A stretch of 64,000 nucleotides of DNA from CBDCPI01 sp965220245 (GCA_965220245.1 CBDCPI010000014.1:248001-312000), one strand, 5' to 3'; shown: positions 49,009 through 57,882, counted from the stretch's first letter. The notes: generated by a model from the letters alone, not told the origin. Program-made: numbers and translations.

Positions 49009-49320
49009 CTATCGTTCCCAGACCAAGTCGCCAAAGCTGCCAATGTGTTCGCCCCGTCCATCCTCCGGTAACTCTCGGCAATTCACCAAGTGAAAGAGGA
49101 AGGGCTGAGGGTCCACGCTTCGCATGACAACTCCCTGGGCATCGAATACGCGATAGCGGGGTTCATCGTCGAAGGGAGTTGCCGAGATAATCGTGTAGAG
49201 TTCGTCATCTTCCGTTAGCCGCACCTCGACAACTTCCGGGATGTTCTGGACCAACTCCAGGTATTTGGTCAGGGCTTTGTAATAAATCAAGCCCGGGTTG
49301 TTGAACTTATGTACAGCCAT
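49009..49320 (-). CDS. Unknown family, KFNNPGLIYYK type, copy 2
   Basis: 103 residues from the ATG at 49320 (MAVHKFNNPGLIYYKALTKYLELVQNIPEVVEVRLTEDDELYTIISA), preceded by GTGAGGAAGTT. The frame reads 37 codons further up, but that part crosses a short ATTCCGGC..GCCGGAAT palindrome (49346-49371). It is a paralogue of 48615-48926 with the same C-terminus (SFGDLVWER). A lone copy lies 82 bp upstream of the two-gene unit, as if by tandem duplication that lost one HEPN partner. Confidence 0.75.
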   Translation of the reverse strand: MAVHKFNNPGLIYYKALTKYLELVQNIPEVVEVRLTEDDELYTIISATPFDDEPRYRVFDAQGVVMRSVDPQPFLFHLVNCRELPEDGRGEHIGSFGDLVWER

Positions 49321-49399
49321 AACTTCCTCACGCTGCCCCGCTATAGATTCCGGCGAAAGCCGGAATGAGGGGATGGCGGCCTTGCATTTGCGGCATAGC

Positions 49400-51061
49400 C
49401 TAAAACCCCGGCTCGCCCTCCTGCTCTCCAAAGATGTCCCGGAACACCTGGCAAATCTCTCCCAGGGTGCAGTAGGCTTCCACGCACTCCAGTATGGCGG
49501 GCACGGTGTTGTCGTCGCTATGGGCCACTTCGGCCAGCCGGGCCAAGGCGGCCTTGGCCCGGGCTCCGTCCCGCTCCCGGCGCAGCCGCTCCAACCGCTC
49601 CATCTGGCTCCGGGCGGCTTCCTCGTTTACCCGCATCAGGCCTTCAACCGGCGGGTCCTCGGTGACAAACCGGTTGACGCCGACGATGGTCCGCTCCCCG
49701 GACTCCACCTCCATGCGGTGCTTATAGGCAGCGTCGCCGATTTCCCGGACCTGAAAACCTTGCTCGATGGCGGCCACCGCGCCGCCCAACTTGTCGATAC
49801 GTTCGATATAGCGGAGTGCTTGCTCCTCCAGTTCTTTGGTCAAGCTTTCTATGTAGTAAGAGCCACCCAGCGGGTCAACAACGTCGGCGGCGCCGCTCTC
49901 GTAGGCCAGTATCTGCTGGGTGCGCAGGGAAAGCTGGGCCGATTCTTCTGTCGGTAATGCCAAGGCCTCATCCTTGGAATTTACGTGGAGCGATTGGGAG
50001 CCGCCCAGGATGGCCGCCAAGGCTTGCACGGTGCAACGGACCATGTTGTTGTCGGGCTGCTGGGCGGTCAAGCTTACCCCGGCGGTCTGGGTATGGAAGC
50101 GTAACATCATAGACCGGGGGTCTTTGGCCCCGAACCGGTCCTTCATAATCCTGGCCCACATACGGCGGGCAGCCCGGAACTTCGCTACCTCTTCAAATAG
50201 ATTGTTTTGGGCCACGAAGAAGAAGGACACCCGGGGAGCAAACTCGTCCACGCCAAGTCCCGCGTCGATGGCGGCTTGCAGGTAGGATATAGCGTTGGAA
50301 AAGGTGAAGGCCAGCTCTTGGACGGCAGTGGCGCCGGCTTCCCGCATGTGATAGCCGCTGACGCTGATGGTGTTCCAGCGGGGCGCCTCGGCGGCGCAGT
50401 ATTTGAAAACGTCGACCACCAGCCGCATGGAAGGCCGGGGCGGGTAGGCATAAGTGCCCCTAGCGATGTACTCCTTCAAGATGTCGTTCTGAAGAGTGCC
50501 GTTCAGGCCCTGCGGGACGACTCCTTGGCGTTTGGCGGCGGCGATGTAGAGGCACAGGAGCACCGAGGCCGTCGCGTTGATGGTCATGGAAGTGCTCACC
50601 CGGTCCAAGGGAATGTCTTGGAACAACACCTCCATGTCTTCCAGGCTACAAATTGGCACGCCCACTTTGCCCACTTCTCCCCGAGCCATCGGGTGGTCCG
50701 AGTCATAACCGATCTGGGTGGGAAGGTCGAAAGCTACCGAGAGACCGGTCTGCCCCTGCTCCAGCAAATAGCGGAACCGGTGATTGGTGTCTGCCGCCGT
50801 GGCGTAGCCGGAATACTGGCGCATGGTCCAAATCCGGCCTCGATAGGTGTTCGGTTGAACGCCGCGGGTGTAGGGGAATTCACCCGGATAGCCCAAGTCT
50901 TGATGATAGTCCGAGGCCCCATCCACCAAGTCCTCGGAGCTATACAAGGGCTCGATGGGAATATCGCTGTCGGTACTGAAGGTCTTCCGGCGCTCCGGGT
51001 ACCTTTCCACCGCGGGGCCAAGGGTCTCTTTGAGCCACTGTTCTTTATTCTCGCTGGGCAT
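49400..51061 (-). CDS. mcmA1: Methylmalonyl-CoA mutase, catalytic subunit
   Basis: 553 residues, without the C-terminal B12 domain, which is a separate gene (46009-46410). The substrate block is YTRGVQPNTYRGRIWTMRQYSGYATAADTNHRFRYLLEQGQTGLSVAFDLPTQIGYDSD. A Tyr in RQYSGY and an Arg in EYIARGTYAYPPRPSMR occupy the positions that select methylmalonyl-CoA over isobutyryl-CoA (Phe and Gln there). It interconverts methylmalonyl- and succinyl-CoA. The start has GGGAGGATTGA just before ATG. The accessory genes 48229-49320 separate it from the rest of the cluster. Confidence 0.92.
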   Translation of the reverse strand: MPSENKEQWLKETLGPAVERYPERRKTFSTDSDIPIEPLYSSEDLVDGASDYHQDLGYPGEFPYTRGVQPNTYRGRIWTMRQYSGYATAADTNHRFRYLLEQGQTGLSVAFDLPTQIGYDSDHPMARGEVGKVGVPICSLEDMEVLFQDIPLDRVSTSMTINATASVLLCLYIAAAKRQGVVPQGLNGTLQNDILKEYIARGTYAYPPRPSMRLVVDVFKYCAAEAPRWNTISVSGYHMREAGATAVQELAFTFSNAISYLQAAIDAGLGVDEFAPRVSFFFVAQNNLFEEVAKFRAARRMWARIMKDRFGAKDPRSMMLRFHTQTAGVSLTAQQPDNNMVRCTVQALAAILGGSQSLHVNSKDEALALPTEESAQLSLRTQQILAYESGAADVVDPLGGSYYIESLTKELEEQALRYIERIDKLGGAVAAIEQGFQVREIGDAAYKHRMEVESGERTIVGVNRFVTEDPPVEGLMRVNEEAARSQMERLERLRRERDGARAKAALARLAEVAHSDDNTVPAILECVEAYCTLGEICQVFRDIFGEQEGEPGF

Positions 51062-51529
51062 TCAATCCTCCCGGCAGGGCCCCTTTCATCTGATCAAGAA
51101 ACGGGTGATCAAGAAACCGGAGCCAATTTGCTAAGCACGGGCAAAGCACCTGCAATTGTACTGCCCTTGCCGAGCCGCGCTCAACCAACAAACTATCTCG
51201 GCCAGGGTCAATAGGAACAAAGGAGGAACAAAGGCAGGGACGCAATTGTCTGGACCGGGATTCATAGGATTGAGGGATTCGCATGATTTCCCAATCCTGT
51301 AAATCCCGGAAGCAGGGAAATCACAGTTCAGACGAACAACCGAAAGACTCTGCATCACTATCCCGGTTGCGCCCTCAAGCGGGTAAAGCTATACTCGGCT
51401 CCCGGACCGGCTCCATAATCAGTCACTAACCCATCGACAGCCAGCGTTATCAGCCATACCGGCTATAACCCAAAAGGTTGCCAGTGCCGGTCTGATTGGC
51501 CCAGACGGCCGGAGAGGGGGAATAACCGG
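51062..51529. other. 468-bp divergent intergenic region
   Basis: It lies between the divergent mcmA1 and molybdenum hydroxylase genes, so promoters for both are expected. No gene is seen. A 15-bp near-perfect tandem (TGATCAAGAAACGGG, TGATCAAGAAACCGG) lies at about 51091-51120. A block at 51253-51325 (GGGATTCATAGGATTGAGGG..CAATCCTGTAAATCCCG) looks like a dyad with ATCCCG/CGGGAT ends. Confidence 0.5.
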
Positions 51530-53848
51530 ATGACTAGAAGCAGGACTCAGTACATCGGGGCCCCAATCAGGCGGAAGGAAGACGTCCGCTTCCTGACCGG
51601 CGCCGCTCAGTACACCGACGACATCAAACTCCCGGACATGCTGCACGCGGCGGTCCTGCGCAGCCCCCATCCTCACGCCAAGGTCGGCGCAATTGACACC
51701 AGTCAGGCGATGCGTATCCCCGGTGTTTGGGCAGTCTACACCTTCGCCGACATCGCTTCCCTAGCCAAACCGATCCCGGTGCGGGTGTTCGAACTACCGG
51801 GGCTCAACCGGTTCTTGCAACACCCCTTGGCCCAAGATACGGTCCGATATGCCGGGGAACCGGTGGCCGTCGTGGTGGCCGAGAGCCGCTACATCGCCGA
51901 AGACGCCTCGGAGGCCATCGCAGTAGAGTACCAGCCTTTGCCGGCCTTGGCCGACGTGCAGCAATCGCTTACCGGTCAAGTGATTGTTCACCAAGCCTGC
52001 GGCACCAACCTGGCCGGTCACATTGACATCTCTTTCGGCGATGCCGACGCTGCCTTTAACGCCGCCGAGTACACCCGAAAAGAGGTATTCAAGACCAACC
52101 GCCACACCGCCAATCCCTTGGAGACCCGGGGCTTGTTGGCCAGCTACGACGCCGAGACCGGCGACTTGACCGTTTGGGGCCCCACCAAGGTGCCCCACTT
52201 TAACCGGGGTATCTTGGCGGCACACCTAGAAATCGCCCCCGAAAAGATTCACTTTATCGAACCCGATGTGGGAGGAGGCTTTGGAGTTCGCGGGGAGTTC
52301 TATCCGGAAGACTTTCTGATACCTTTTGCGGCGATCCAAGCCGGGCGGCCGGTGAAGTGGATTGAGGACCGGATGGAGCACCTAGTGGGGTCGAACCATT
52401 CTCGGGAAGTGATGTGCGAAGCGGAGATTGCCGCCAATCGCGACGGCACAATTCTCGGCCTGCGGGCAGTGGTCTACGGGGATATGGGGGGCTACGTGCG
52501 GACTCACGGCTGTGTAGTGCCCGCCCTGACCGCCGGTATGTTGACCGGACCCTACCGGATTCCGGCCTATCAGGCCAGCATCAACTGCGTAATGACCAAC
52601 AAGATGGGAGCGGGCACCTACCGGGCACCGGGCATGTTCGAGGGCTGCTTTGTCCGAGAGCGGTTGCTGGACATGGCGGCCCAAGACTTGGGTTTGGACC
52701 CGGCGGAGTTCCGGCTCAAGAACCTGGTCCAGTCCTCGGAAATGCCGTACACCGTGGGCCCAACCCGCATCGATGGCCGGAACACGGTCTACGATAGCGG
52801 GGACTATCCCTCGGCATTCACCAAGGCCCTGCAAGCTATCGACTACCCGCAAGCGAGGAAATCCGGGGAAGCCGACTCCGAGGGGCGGCTTCATGGAGTG
52901 GGAATCTCCAGCTATGTCGAACCCACCGGCTTTGGCCCCTTCGAGGGCGCCCGGGTTGTAGTGCAAGAAAGCGGCCAGATTGAAGTTTACCTGGGGATTA
53001 CGACCTTAGGCCAAGGCCACGAGACCGTAATGGCGCAGATTTGTGCCGACAGTCTGGACGTCCCCATCGATTCTATCAAGATATTCCACGGCAGCACCGA
53101 CTACCTGCCCCGCAGCATCGGCACCTTCGGCAGCAGGGCCACGGTCACTGCCGGAAGCGCCATAACCTTGGCTTGCCAGACCCTCAAGGCCCGCGTTCTG
53201 GACATCGCCGCTGGCTATCTGGACACCGAAGCGGTCAATCTGGAAGTCAGAGGCGTCGATGTGTTCCGCACGGGAGAAACCGAGACCGGGCCGGCCCTGG
53301 CGTTGGCCGATGTGGTCAGGCTGGCGCAAGAAGGCGGCGGTTACGACGGAGGCCCGGGGTTGGAAGCGACCGAGTACTTCCAAATCGAGGAGTGGACCTA
53401 CTCCTACGGTACCCACGCCGCCCACGTAGCGGTTGACCCCGCCACCGGGAAGTTGGAAATCCTGAAATACGTGGCGGTAGAGGACGTCGGGCGCTCCATT
53501 AACCCTCTTACCTTGCACGGCCAGGCCGTCGGCGGTACGGCCCAAGGAATAGGCGGGACTATCTTGGAGGAGTTGACCTACAGTGAGGACGGCCAACTGC
53601 TGGCGGGCACCTTGGTTGACTACCTTCTGCCCACCAGCAACGACATTCCGCCCATCGAGAGCATCATATTGGAAGAGGCTCCCTCACCCCTTAACCCTCT
53701 GGGAGTGAAGGGCGCAGGCGAAGGGGCGATTATGGGCACCGGTGGGGCCTTGGCCAACGCCGTGTCCGACGCGCTGGGAGTCCAGATTACGGAACTGCCC
53801 TTGAGCCCCAACCGGGTCCGGGAGTGGGCCAAAGCCAAGGGTCTTTAA
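51530..53848 (+). CDS. Molybdenum hydroxylase large subunit (xanthine dehydrogenase family)
   Basis: 772 residues. The family opening is YIGAPIRRKEDVRFLTGAAQYTDDI..MLHAAVLRSPHPHAKV. Molybdopterin-binding blocks include EPDVGGGFGVRGEFYPEDFLIPFAA, TLGQGHETVMAQICAD, FGSRATVTAGSAI and LGVKGAGEGAIMGTGGALANAV, with the active-site Glu in KGAGEGA. The active-site loop reads GTYRAPGMFEGCF, not the AYxCSFR of true CO dehydrogenase, so CO oxidation is not supported. It hydroxylates an unknown organic substrate. The small subunits are 23 kb away (27117-28944). Confidence 0.92.
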   Translation: MTRSRTQYIGAPIRRKEDVRFLTGAAQYTDDIKLPDMLHAAVLRSPHPHAKVGAIDTSQAMRIPGVWAVYTFADIASLAKPIPVRVFELPGLNRFLQHPLAQDTVRYAGEPVAVVVAESRYIAEDASEAIAVEYQPLPALADVQQSLTGQVIVHQACGTNLAGHIDISFGDADAAFNAAEYTRKEVFKTNRHTANPLETRGLLASYDAETGDLTVWGPTKVPHFNRGILAAHLEIAPEKIHFIEPDVGGGFGVRGEFYPEDFLIPFAAIQAGRPVKWIEDRMEHLVGSNHSREVMCEAEIAANRDGTILGLRAVVYGDMGGYVRTHGCVVPALTAGMLTGPYRIPAYQASINCVMTNKMGAGTYRAPGMFEGCFVRERLLDMAAQDLGLDPAEFRLKNLVQSSEMPYTVGPTRIDGRNTVYDSGDYPSAFTKALQAIDYPQARKSGEADSEGRLHGVGISSYVEPTGFGPFEGARVVVQESGQIEVYLGITTLGQGHETVMAQICADSLDVPIDSIKIFHGSTDYLPRSIGTFGSRATVTAGSAITLACQTLKARVLDIAAGYLDTEAVNLEVRGVDVFRTGETETGPALALADVVRLAQEGGGYDGGPGLEATEYFQIEEWTYSYGTHAAHVAVDPATGKLEILKYVAVEDVGRSINPLTLHGQAVGGTAQGIGGTILEELTYSEDGQLLAGTLVDYLLPTSNDIPPIESIILEEAPSPLNPLGVKGAGEGAIMGTGGALANAVSDALGVQITELPLSPNRVREWAKAKGL

Positions 53849-54011
53849 GAGGGCGTCTAAAACCAATTGCGGCCCGTCCCTGTCATTCCGAACGGAGTGA
53901 GGAATCTAAAATGCTTGGGCAGCAGCACGCCCAAGAAGTCAAGGAGTTTAGACCCTTCGCTTTGCTCAGGGTGACAGGTGAACGGTTGCTAGGACTTATT
54001 AAAAACCCTCT
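53848..54011. mobile_element. MITE-like element of the AGAGGG family, copy 2
   Basis: The 164-bp element has ends AGAGGGCGTCTAAAACC and, inverted, AGAGGGTTTTTAATAAGTCC. It is the inverse-oriented partner of 21462-21616. It begins at the last base of the molybdenum hydroxylase stop codon. The interior carries the TCATTCCGAACGGAGTGAGG / TTTAGACCCTTCGC palindrome. A copy of the 38-bp family follows at 54063-54100. Confidence 0.8.
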
Positions 54012-54121
54012 AACACTTTCGGATAGCAGATTGGGAATTCCGGGCCGCTCTTGCCGGAGGGGGTCCTTCAACTCCGCTGCTCTTTGCTCAGGATGAGCGG
54101 AGTATTTCGCAAGCTGCCTGG

Positions 54122-55063
54122 CTATGCCGTAGCAACAAACCGGGGCATCACGGTTCTGGCAAAGAGTTCTAGGCTTTCCGTAGCAATCGGGTCGGGGAAC
54201 AACAGGAAGAAGTAACCGATACCGTGGCTGAGGTAGCTCTCGATCTTCTCGGCGCATTGCTCCGGCGTCCCCGCAATCGCCCTTCGGACCGATTCTCGGT
54301 AGGCTTCCGGACTCTGGTTGGCGGCTGCGGCTTGCTTGATCACTAGCCGGTCAAATTCGGCTTGGCTCTCCGCAATCACGACCCTGGTGTTGTGGGTTAC
54401 TTCGATCTCGGTAAAGTCTCGCCCTTCTTTGGCGCAGTGTTGCTCCAAGACCGCCAGCCTTTCTTGGTGCTCGGCGGTGGACATCTCGAACCCGATGTTG
54501 CACAAATCGGCGTATTTGGCCACCGCCCGGAACAGATGCCTTTCGCCATGTCCGCCGATTAGAACTGGAGGGTGGGGATGCTGCACCGGCTTGGGGTTGT
54601 TGGCCCCGCCGTCCAAGGAGTAATAGCGTCCTTGGTAGGCAGCGCCGTCTTCCGACCAGAGCTTTTTGATAACTTCGACGGCCTCCTCCAGCATCTCCAC
54701 TCTCTCGGCGGTCGGAGGGAAGGGGAGCCCCGAAAGGCGGTGGTCGTCTCGCCCGCCCCCCGCGCCGACCCCCAACTCCAGTCTTCCCTGGCTAATGACG
54801 TCCAAGGTGGAGGCCATTTTGGCCAGCAGGGCCGGCGGTCTATAGGTGTTGGCGAGCACCAAGGGCGTCAGCCGGATGCGGTCGGTAACCGCCGCCAAGG
54901 CGGACAGCGTGGTCCAACATTCCAAGGCCGGGGCATTCAGCAGATCGTACAACGTGGCCGAGTAGTAGCCCAAGCGGTCCGCGGCCATCCAAATAGCGCG
55001 TAAGTCTTGGAAAGAGTAATGGCTCTGGTGGATACGGACGCTGAATTTGACCCCTCGTTCCAT
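54122..55063 (-). CDS. LLM class flavin/F420-dependent oxidoreductase
   Basis: 313 residues. Luciferase-like fold: KFSVRIHQSHYSFQDLRAIWMAADRLGYYSATLYDLLN, DRIRLTPLVLANTYRPPALLAKMASTLDVISQGRLELGVGAGGGRDDHRLSGLPFPPTAERVEMLEEAV, then GRYYSLDGGANNPKPVQHPHPPVLIGGHGERHLFRAVAKYADLCNIG. The last block is common in F420-dependent members. The C-terminal AGTPEQCAEKIESYLSHGIGYFFLLFP is usual. The substrate is unknown. It is upstream of nothing on this strand and 57 bp after ridA. Confidence 0.9.
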   Translation of the reverse strand: MERGVKFSVRIHQSHYSFQDLRAIWMAADRLGYYSATLYDLLNAPALECWTTLSALAAVTDRIRLTPLVLANTYRPPALLAKMASTLDVISQGRLELGVGAGGGRDDHRLSGLPFPPTAERVEMLEEAVEVIKKLWSEDGAAYQGRYYSLDGGANNPKPVQHPHPPVLIGGHGERHLFRAVAKYADLCNIGFEMSTAEHQERLAVLEQHCAKEGRDFTEIEVTHNTRVVIAESQAEFDRLVIKQAAAANQSPEAYRESVRRAIAGTPEQCAEKIESYLSHGIGYFFLLFPDPIATESLELFARTVMPRFVATA

Positions 55064-55120
55064 AAGCTGCCTTCCCGGGTCTAGGTTTTCCGGCCAACAA
55101 AAGATCGGCGGTAGGGCCGG

Positions 55121-55510
55121 TTAGCCCAATACTGCGATGGCTTCAATTTCTACGTCTAGCCCCGGTTCGGCCAGCGCCCCGATTTCGACCAGGGTGTTGG
55201 CCGGGTATTGGCCGTTGAAATACTCTTGGAATAACTCCTGTTGCTCGGAGTTATACGCCCGCCAATCGGCAATGCTGGTCACGAAGGTGGTAATCTTGAC
55301 GATGTCCCCCGCGGCGCCACCTTCGGCGGCGACTATTTGCGTGATACGGTCGAGAGTAACCCTTAATTGTTCAACCAATGACTTCCCTTGGGCCTCGGTG
55401 CCCCGGGCAGTACACCCCGCGATAAACAACAGGTTGTCGCTAAGCACTCCCCGGCTGAAGGTTGGGCCCGACGGGGCAATCTCCGGGTAGTCGCGTCGGA
55501 TAATAGCCAT
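55121..55510 (-). CDS. RidA/YjgF family protein
   Basis: 129 residues from the ATG at 55510 (MAIIRRDYPEIAPSGPTFSRGVLSDNLLFIAGCTARG); the longer frame upstream runs into the MITE B region. The trimeric RidA fold has LVEQLRVTLDRITQIVAAEGGAAGDIVKITTFVTSIADWRAYN and a C-terminus TLVEIGALAEPGLDVEIEAIAVLG. The Arg that deaminates imines in true RidA (family position near 105) is not found in NTLVEIGAL, so it may be a non-deaminating relative. It likely shares a transcript with the following monooxygenase. Confidence 0.88.
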   Translation of the reverse strand: MAIIRRDYPEIAPSGPTFSRGVLSDNLLFIAGCTARGTEAQGKSLVEQLRVTLDRITQIVAAEGGAAGDIVKITTFVTSIADWRAYNSEQQELFQEYFNGQYPANTLVEIGALAEPGLDVEIEAIAVLG

Positions 55511-55577
55511 GAGTCTCCCCCCTTTGCTGGCGTTTGATGCTACCGGGCCACTGCGCGCATTCGGCGCTAGGAATTCG

Positions 55578-55814
55578 TAACTGTTCAGACTTGGCACGTT
55601 ATTCCGGCCCACCCGGGAGATGGAACGTTACTCCCGTGCCTCACCCCAAACACCCCTCCCCGGTCATTCCGAACGCAGTGAGGAATCTAAACTCCTCCGG
55701 TAACAGAACGTTTCCCACGAAAGGAATATTAGACCCCTCGCTCTGCTCGGGGTGACAGTGGATGGGTCTGGGGCATGGTGAGAAACTCATAACCCCCTGA
55801 ATTCTGAACAGTTA
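55578..55814. mobile_element. MITE-like element B (TAACTGTTCAGA termini)
   Basis: The 237-bp element is bounded by TAACTGTTCAGACTTGG and its inverse ending TCTGAACAGTTA. The flanks TAGGAATTCG (55568-55577) and CAGGAATTAT (55815-55824) share AGGAATT, consistent with a ~10-bp target duplication. Its interior differs from A and C: it carries the GTCATTCCGAACGCAGTGAGG / TAGACCCCTCGCTCTGC palindrome (55663-55756). It ends 40 bp before the -10 box of the tRNA-Gly gene. Confidence 0.8.
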
Positions 55815-55853
55815 CAGGAATTATTTCCCCTTTCAGGAGGCGTAAACGCAGTT

Positions 55854-55859
55854 TATAAT
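55854..55859 (+). promoter_or_regulatory. -10 box of tRNA-Gly
   Basis: A perfect TATAAT lies 21 bp before the first base of the tRNA. No good -35 match is seen 17 bp upstream (TTTCAG). Confidence 0.5.
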
Positions 55860-55880
55860 TGATTAAGGCAGACCTCGTTT

Positions 55881-55954
55881 GCGGGCGTAGCTCAGTGGTA
55901 GAGCTCTAGCCTTCCAAGCTAGCTACGTGGGTTCGATTCCCATCGCCCGCTCCA
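55881..55954 (+). tRNA. tRNA-Gly (TCC anticodon)
   Basis: The 74-nt cloverleaf has acceptor GCGGGCG paired with CGCCCGC, D-loop AGCTCAGTGGTAGAGC, anticodon loop CTTCCAA with TCC, and T-loop GGTTCGATTCC. CCA is encoded at the 3' end. Confidence 0.97.
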
Positions 55955-55964
55955 ACCCCTCCAA

Positions 55965-56435
55965 TTACCCCCTCGGTAATTCGGCGAGGACCCGCCGGGC
56001 GGCCTCCACCACCGCGTCTTCTTCTAGCGAAACGTACAGCTCCCCGTCCTCGTTGGTCTGAAACGACGATTCGTTGTGGAACTCCTGGACCAGCTTGGCC
56101 ACGGTTTCTTTGCGGCATCCGTCGGGAATCGTGACCCGGTTATTGCTGGCTGCGGCCAAGTGGTGCTCGATTTCCGCCTCGATAATCTCCGCTTCCACCG
56201 CCCTTCTTTGTATCTCACCAATCCGTTGCAGGTGCCGCCCCAAGTAACAGCCGCCGAAGTACATGACTTCGCTTTGGCGCCCCTCGTATTCGCCGGTGCC
56301 CTGATACTTGGGTTCCAACTCGTGCTCGGCCAGGTAATCTTTCACTTCCTGGTCTTCCGTGTTTGGGCTTTCCAAGTCGTATACCAGCGTAACCGAGTAC
56401 ATGAAGAACTCTTTAGGCTCGACTTTTATAAACAC
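55965..56435 (-). CDS. Conserved-looking protein of unknown function
   Basis: 156 residues from ATG 56435; MYSVTLVYDLESPNTEDQEVKDYL at 56399 is an alternative start. The N-terminal half is strand-rich (SVTLVYDLES, SEVMYFGGCYLGRHLQRIGEIQ). The C-terminal half is acidic and helical (RRAVEAEIIEAEIEHHLAAAS; CRKETVAKLVQEFHNESSF; EEDAVVEAARRVLAELPRG). I recognise no family. It is convergent with the tRNA-Gly gene, 10 bp away, and 26 bp downstream of the ketopantoate-reductase-like gene, probably in one transcript with it. Confidence 0.75.
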   Translation of the reverse strand: MFIKVEPKEFFMYSVTLVYDLESPNTEDQEVKDYLAEHELEPKYQGTGEYEGRQSEVMYFGGCYLGRHLQRIGEIQRRAVEAEIIEAEIEHHLAAASNNRVTIPDGCRKETVAKLVQEFHNESSFQTNEDGELYVSLEEDAVVEAARRVLAELPRG

Positions 56436-56461
56436 CCGGTCCCTCCTTAGCAGGCCCGCAA

Positions 56462-57511
56462 CTAACGCTCTACGGCCCTAAGAATCAGGTCCACCGTCGA
56501 TGGGTCCGGCGCCAGCGACCCGTCATCGATGCCGTGCATGGCTTCAACTATGGCGTCATTATAAGGGGTAGGCACCGACACCTCGCGCCCCTTTTGGGCC
56601 ACGAAGCCATTCATGTAGTCGATCTCCGACCGGCGACCCTTTTTGACGTCTTGGGCCATTGAAGCCAGCCAGTTGACCCGGCCGCCGCGGGTACTCATGA
56701 AGTCGTCCAATTCCTCGAATACATCGCCGCGGTCGGCGTCGGCCCACAAGCTGGCGTCCTTTCCGTTGATGTCGACCACCTCGAGGCCTTGGGCCAAGCC
56801 AACTTGGGCCCCTTCTTTTGCCAGATGGATGCGAATCCGTCGGCACCGGGGGTCGTCGGCCATGTCTTGAGACCCCAGTCCCGACATCGCCGAGATGGCG
56901 TTACCCATGGAGTTTTGGCACAGCTTGGCCCAGCGTTCTCCCCAGAGGTTGTCCGTGGAATAGGAACCGTCGATGCAGTCCAGCAACCCGGCCACCTTGT
57001 CCACTCTGGGCGTAATGGTCCCGTCCTGCTCGCCGACTCGAAACACGTGATGCCCCGAGTCCCGGCCCACCGCGCCGCCTCGCATCACGTGCCCCGGTTC
57101 CCACAGGGCCACCTCGATGTGGGAGGCAATACAACCGATTTGGCGGTCGTTCCCGACAATGCCGCCGATTACTGGGTCATTCCAGCAGTTTTGCAGGGAC
57201 ACGAAGAACCCGTCAGGTTTAACGTATCTTTTGATAAAGTGGGTGGCCCATTCGGTGTCGTAGGACTTGACGGAAATAAAAGCGAAGTCGAAGGGCTTCT
57301 TTATCCCTTGGGCGTCGGTCAAATGAAGGGCCCCTATCGGGACAGTAAAGTCCCCTTGGCTGCCGCTGGCCCTGAGTCCCTGGCTGCGAATGGTTTCCAC
57401 GTGCTCCGGCCACATGTCGATGAACGTTACATCCTGGCCTTCTTGGGCCAAAAAGGCGCCAACGTAGCTTCCCAAGGCGCCTGCACCCATGATTGCTATT
57501 TTGTCGCCCAC
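56462..57511 (-). CDS. Ketopantoate reductase (ApbA/PanE)-like dehydrogenase
   Basis: 349 residues from a GTG start at 57511 (VGDKIAIMGAGALGSYVGAFLAQEG), chosen for the AGGAGGT ribosome site 8 nt upstream; the ATG at 57571 would add 20 unconserved residues. The NADPH-binding GAGALGSYVG is followed by FDFAFISVKSYDTEWA, SLQNCWNDPVIGGIVG, and the C-terminal helical domain with LWGERWAKLCQNSMGNAISAMSGL and SEIDYMNGFVAQKGREVSVPTPYNDAIVEAMHGI. It is longer than E. coli PanE (303), so the role may be another 2-oxoacid or aromatic reductase. Confidence 0.87.
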   Translation of the reverse strand: MGDKIAIMGAGALGSYVGAFLAQEGQDVTFIDMWPEHVETIRSQGLRASGSQGDFTVPIGALHLTDAQGIKKPFDFAFISVKSYDTEWATHFIKRYVKPDGFFVSLQNCWNDPVIGGIVGNDRQIGCIASHIEVALWEPGHVMRGGAVGRDSGHHVFRVGEQDGTITPRVDKVAGLLDCIDGSYSTDNLWGERWAKLCQNSMGNAISAMSGLGSQDMADDPRCRRIRIHLAKEGAQVGLAQGLEVVDINGKDASLWADADRGDVFEELDDFMSTRGGRVNWLASMAQDVKKGRRSEIDYMNGFVAQKGREVSVPTPYNDAIVEAMHGIDDGSLAPDPSTVDLILRAVER

Positions 57512-57637
57512 CGGTAGTACCTCCTGTGCGGGGCGGACCGGCATATCGGTTAGGTAGACGCTATGGTGCACCGGCCCGTTTTGATGCTGCTAATACTAGT
57601 TGAGCGGGAAGGGTGTGGCAAGCAAAGCACACCATCG

Positions 57638-57841
57638 TAACTGTTCAGACTTGCTGAGGTGAGTTGACTGAGAGCCGCATCCGCAATGCCAGTGCTAATT
57701 CCCTCACGACATTCTGCCGCCCAACCGCAATTCCCGGGCAGGCCGGAATCCAGAAATGTTGAGGAAAAGGAACGTTACTGGTGGCAAATGCTTCTGGATT
57801 CCGGCTCAAGGCCGGAATGACGTATCAAGTCTGAACAGTTA
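57638..57841. mobile_element. MITE-like element C (TAACTGTTCAGA termini)
   Basis: The 204-bp element is bounded by TAACTGTTCAGACTTG and CAAGTCTGAACAGTTA. The flanks CACACCATCG (57628-57637) and CACCCTATCG (57842-57851) agree at 8 of 10 positions. It matches the reverse complement of element A throughout, but lacks A's inserted CCCTTCGACAAGCTCAGG step, so the two show insertion of one repeat into another. Confidence 0.85.
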
Positions 57842-57882
57842 CACCCTATCGCGCAGCGCTTCTTAGTTTGGGAATTATATCT

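Noticed and set aside
51530..53848. Form I CO dehydrogenase large subunit
   Set aside because: The active-site loop lacks the AYxCSFR cysteine motif, so only a general xanthine dehydrogenase family call is justified.
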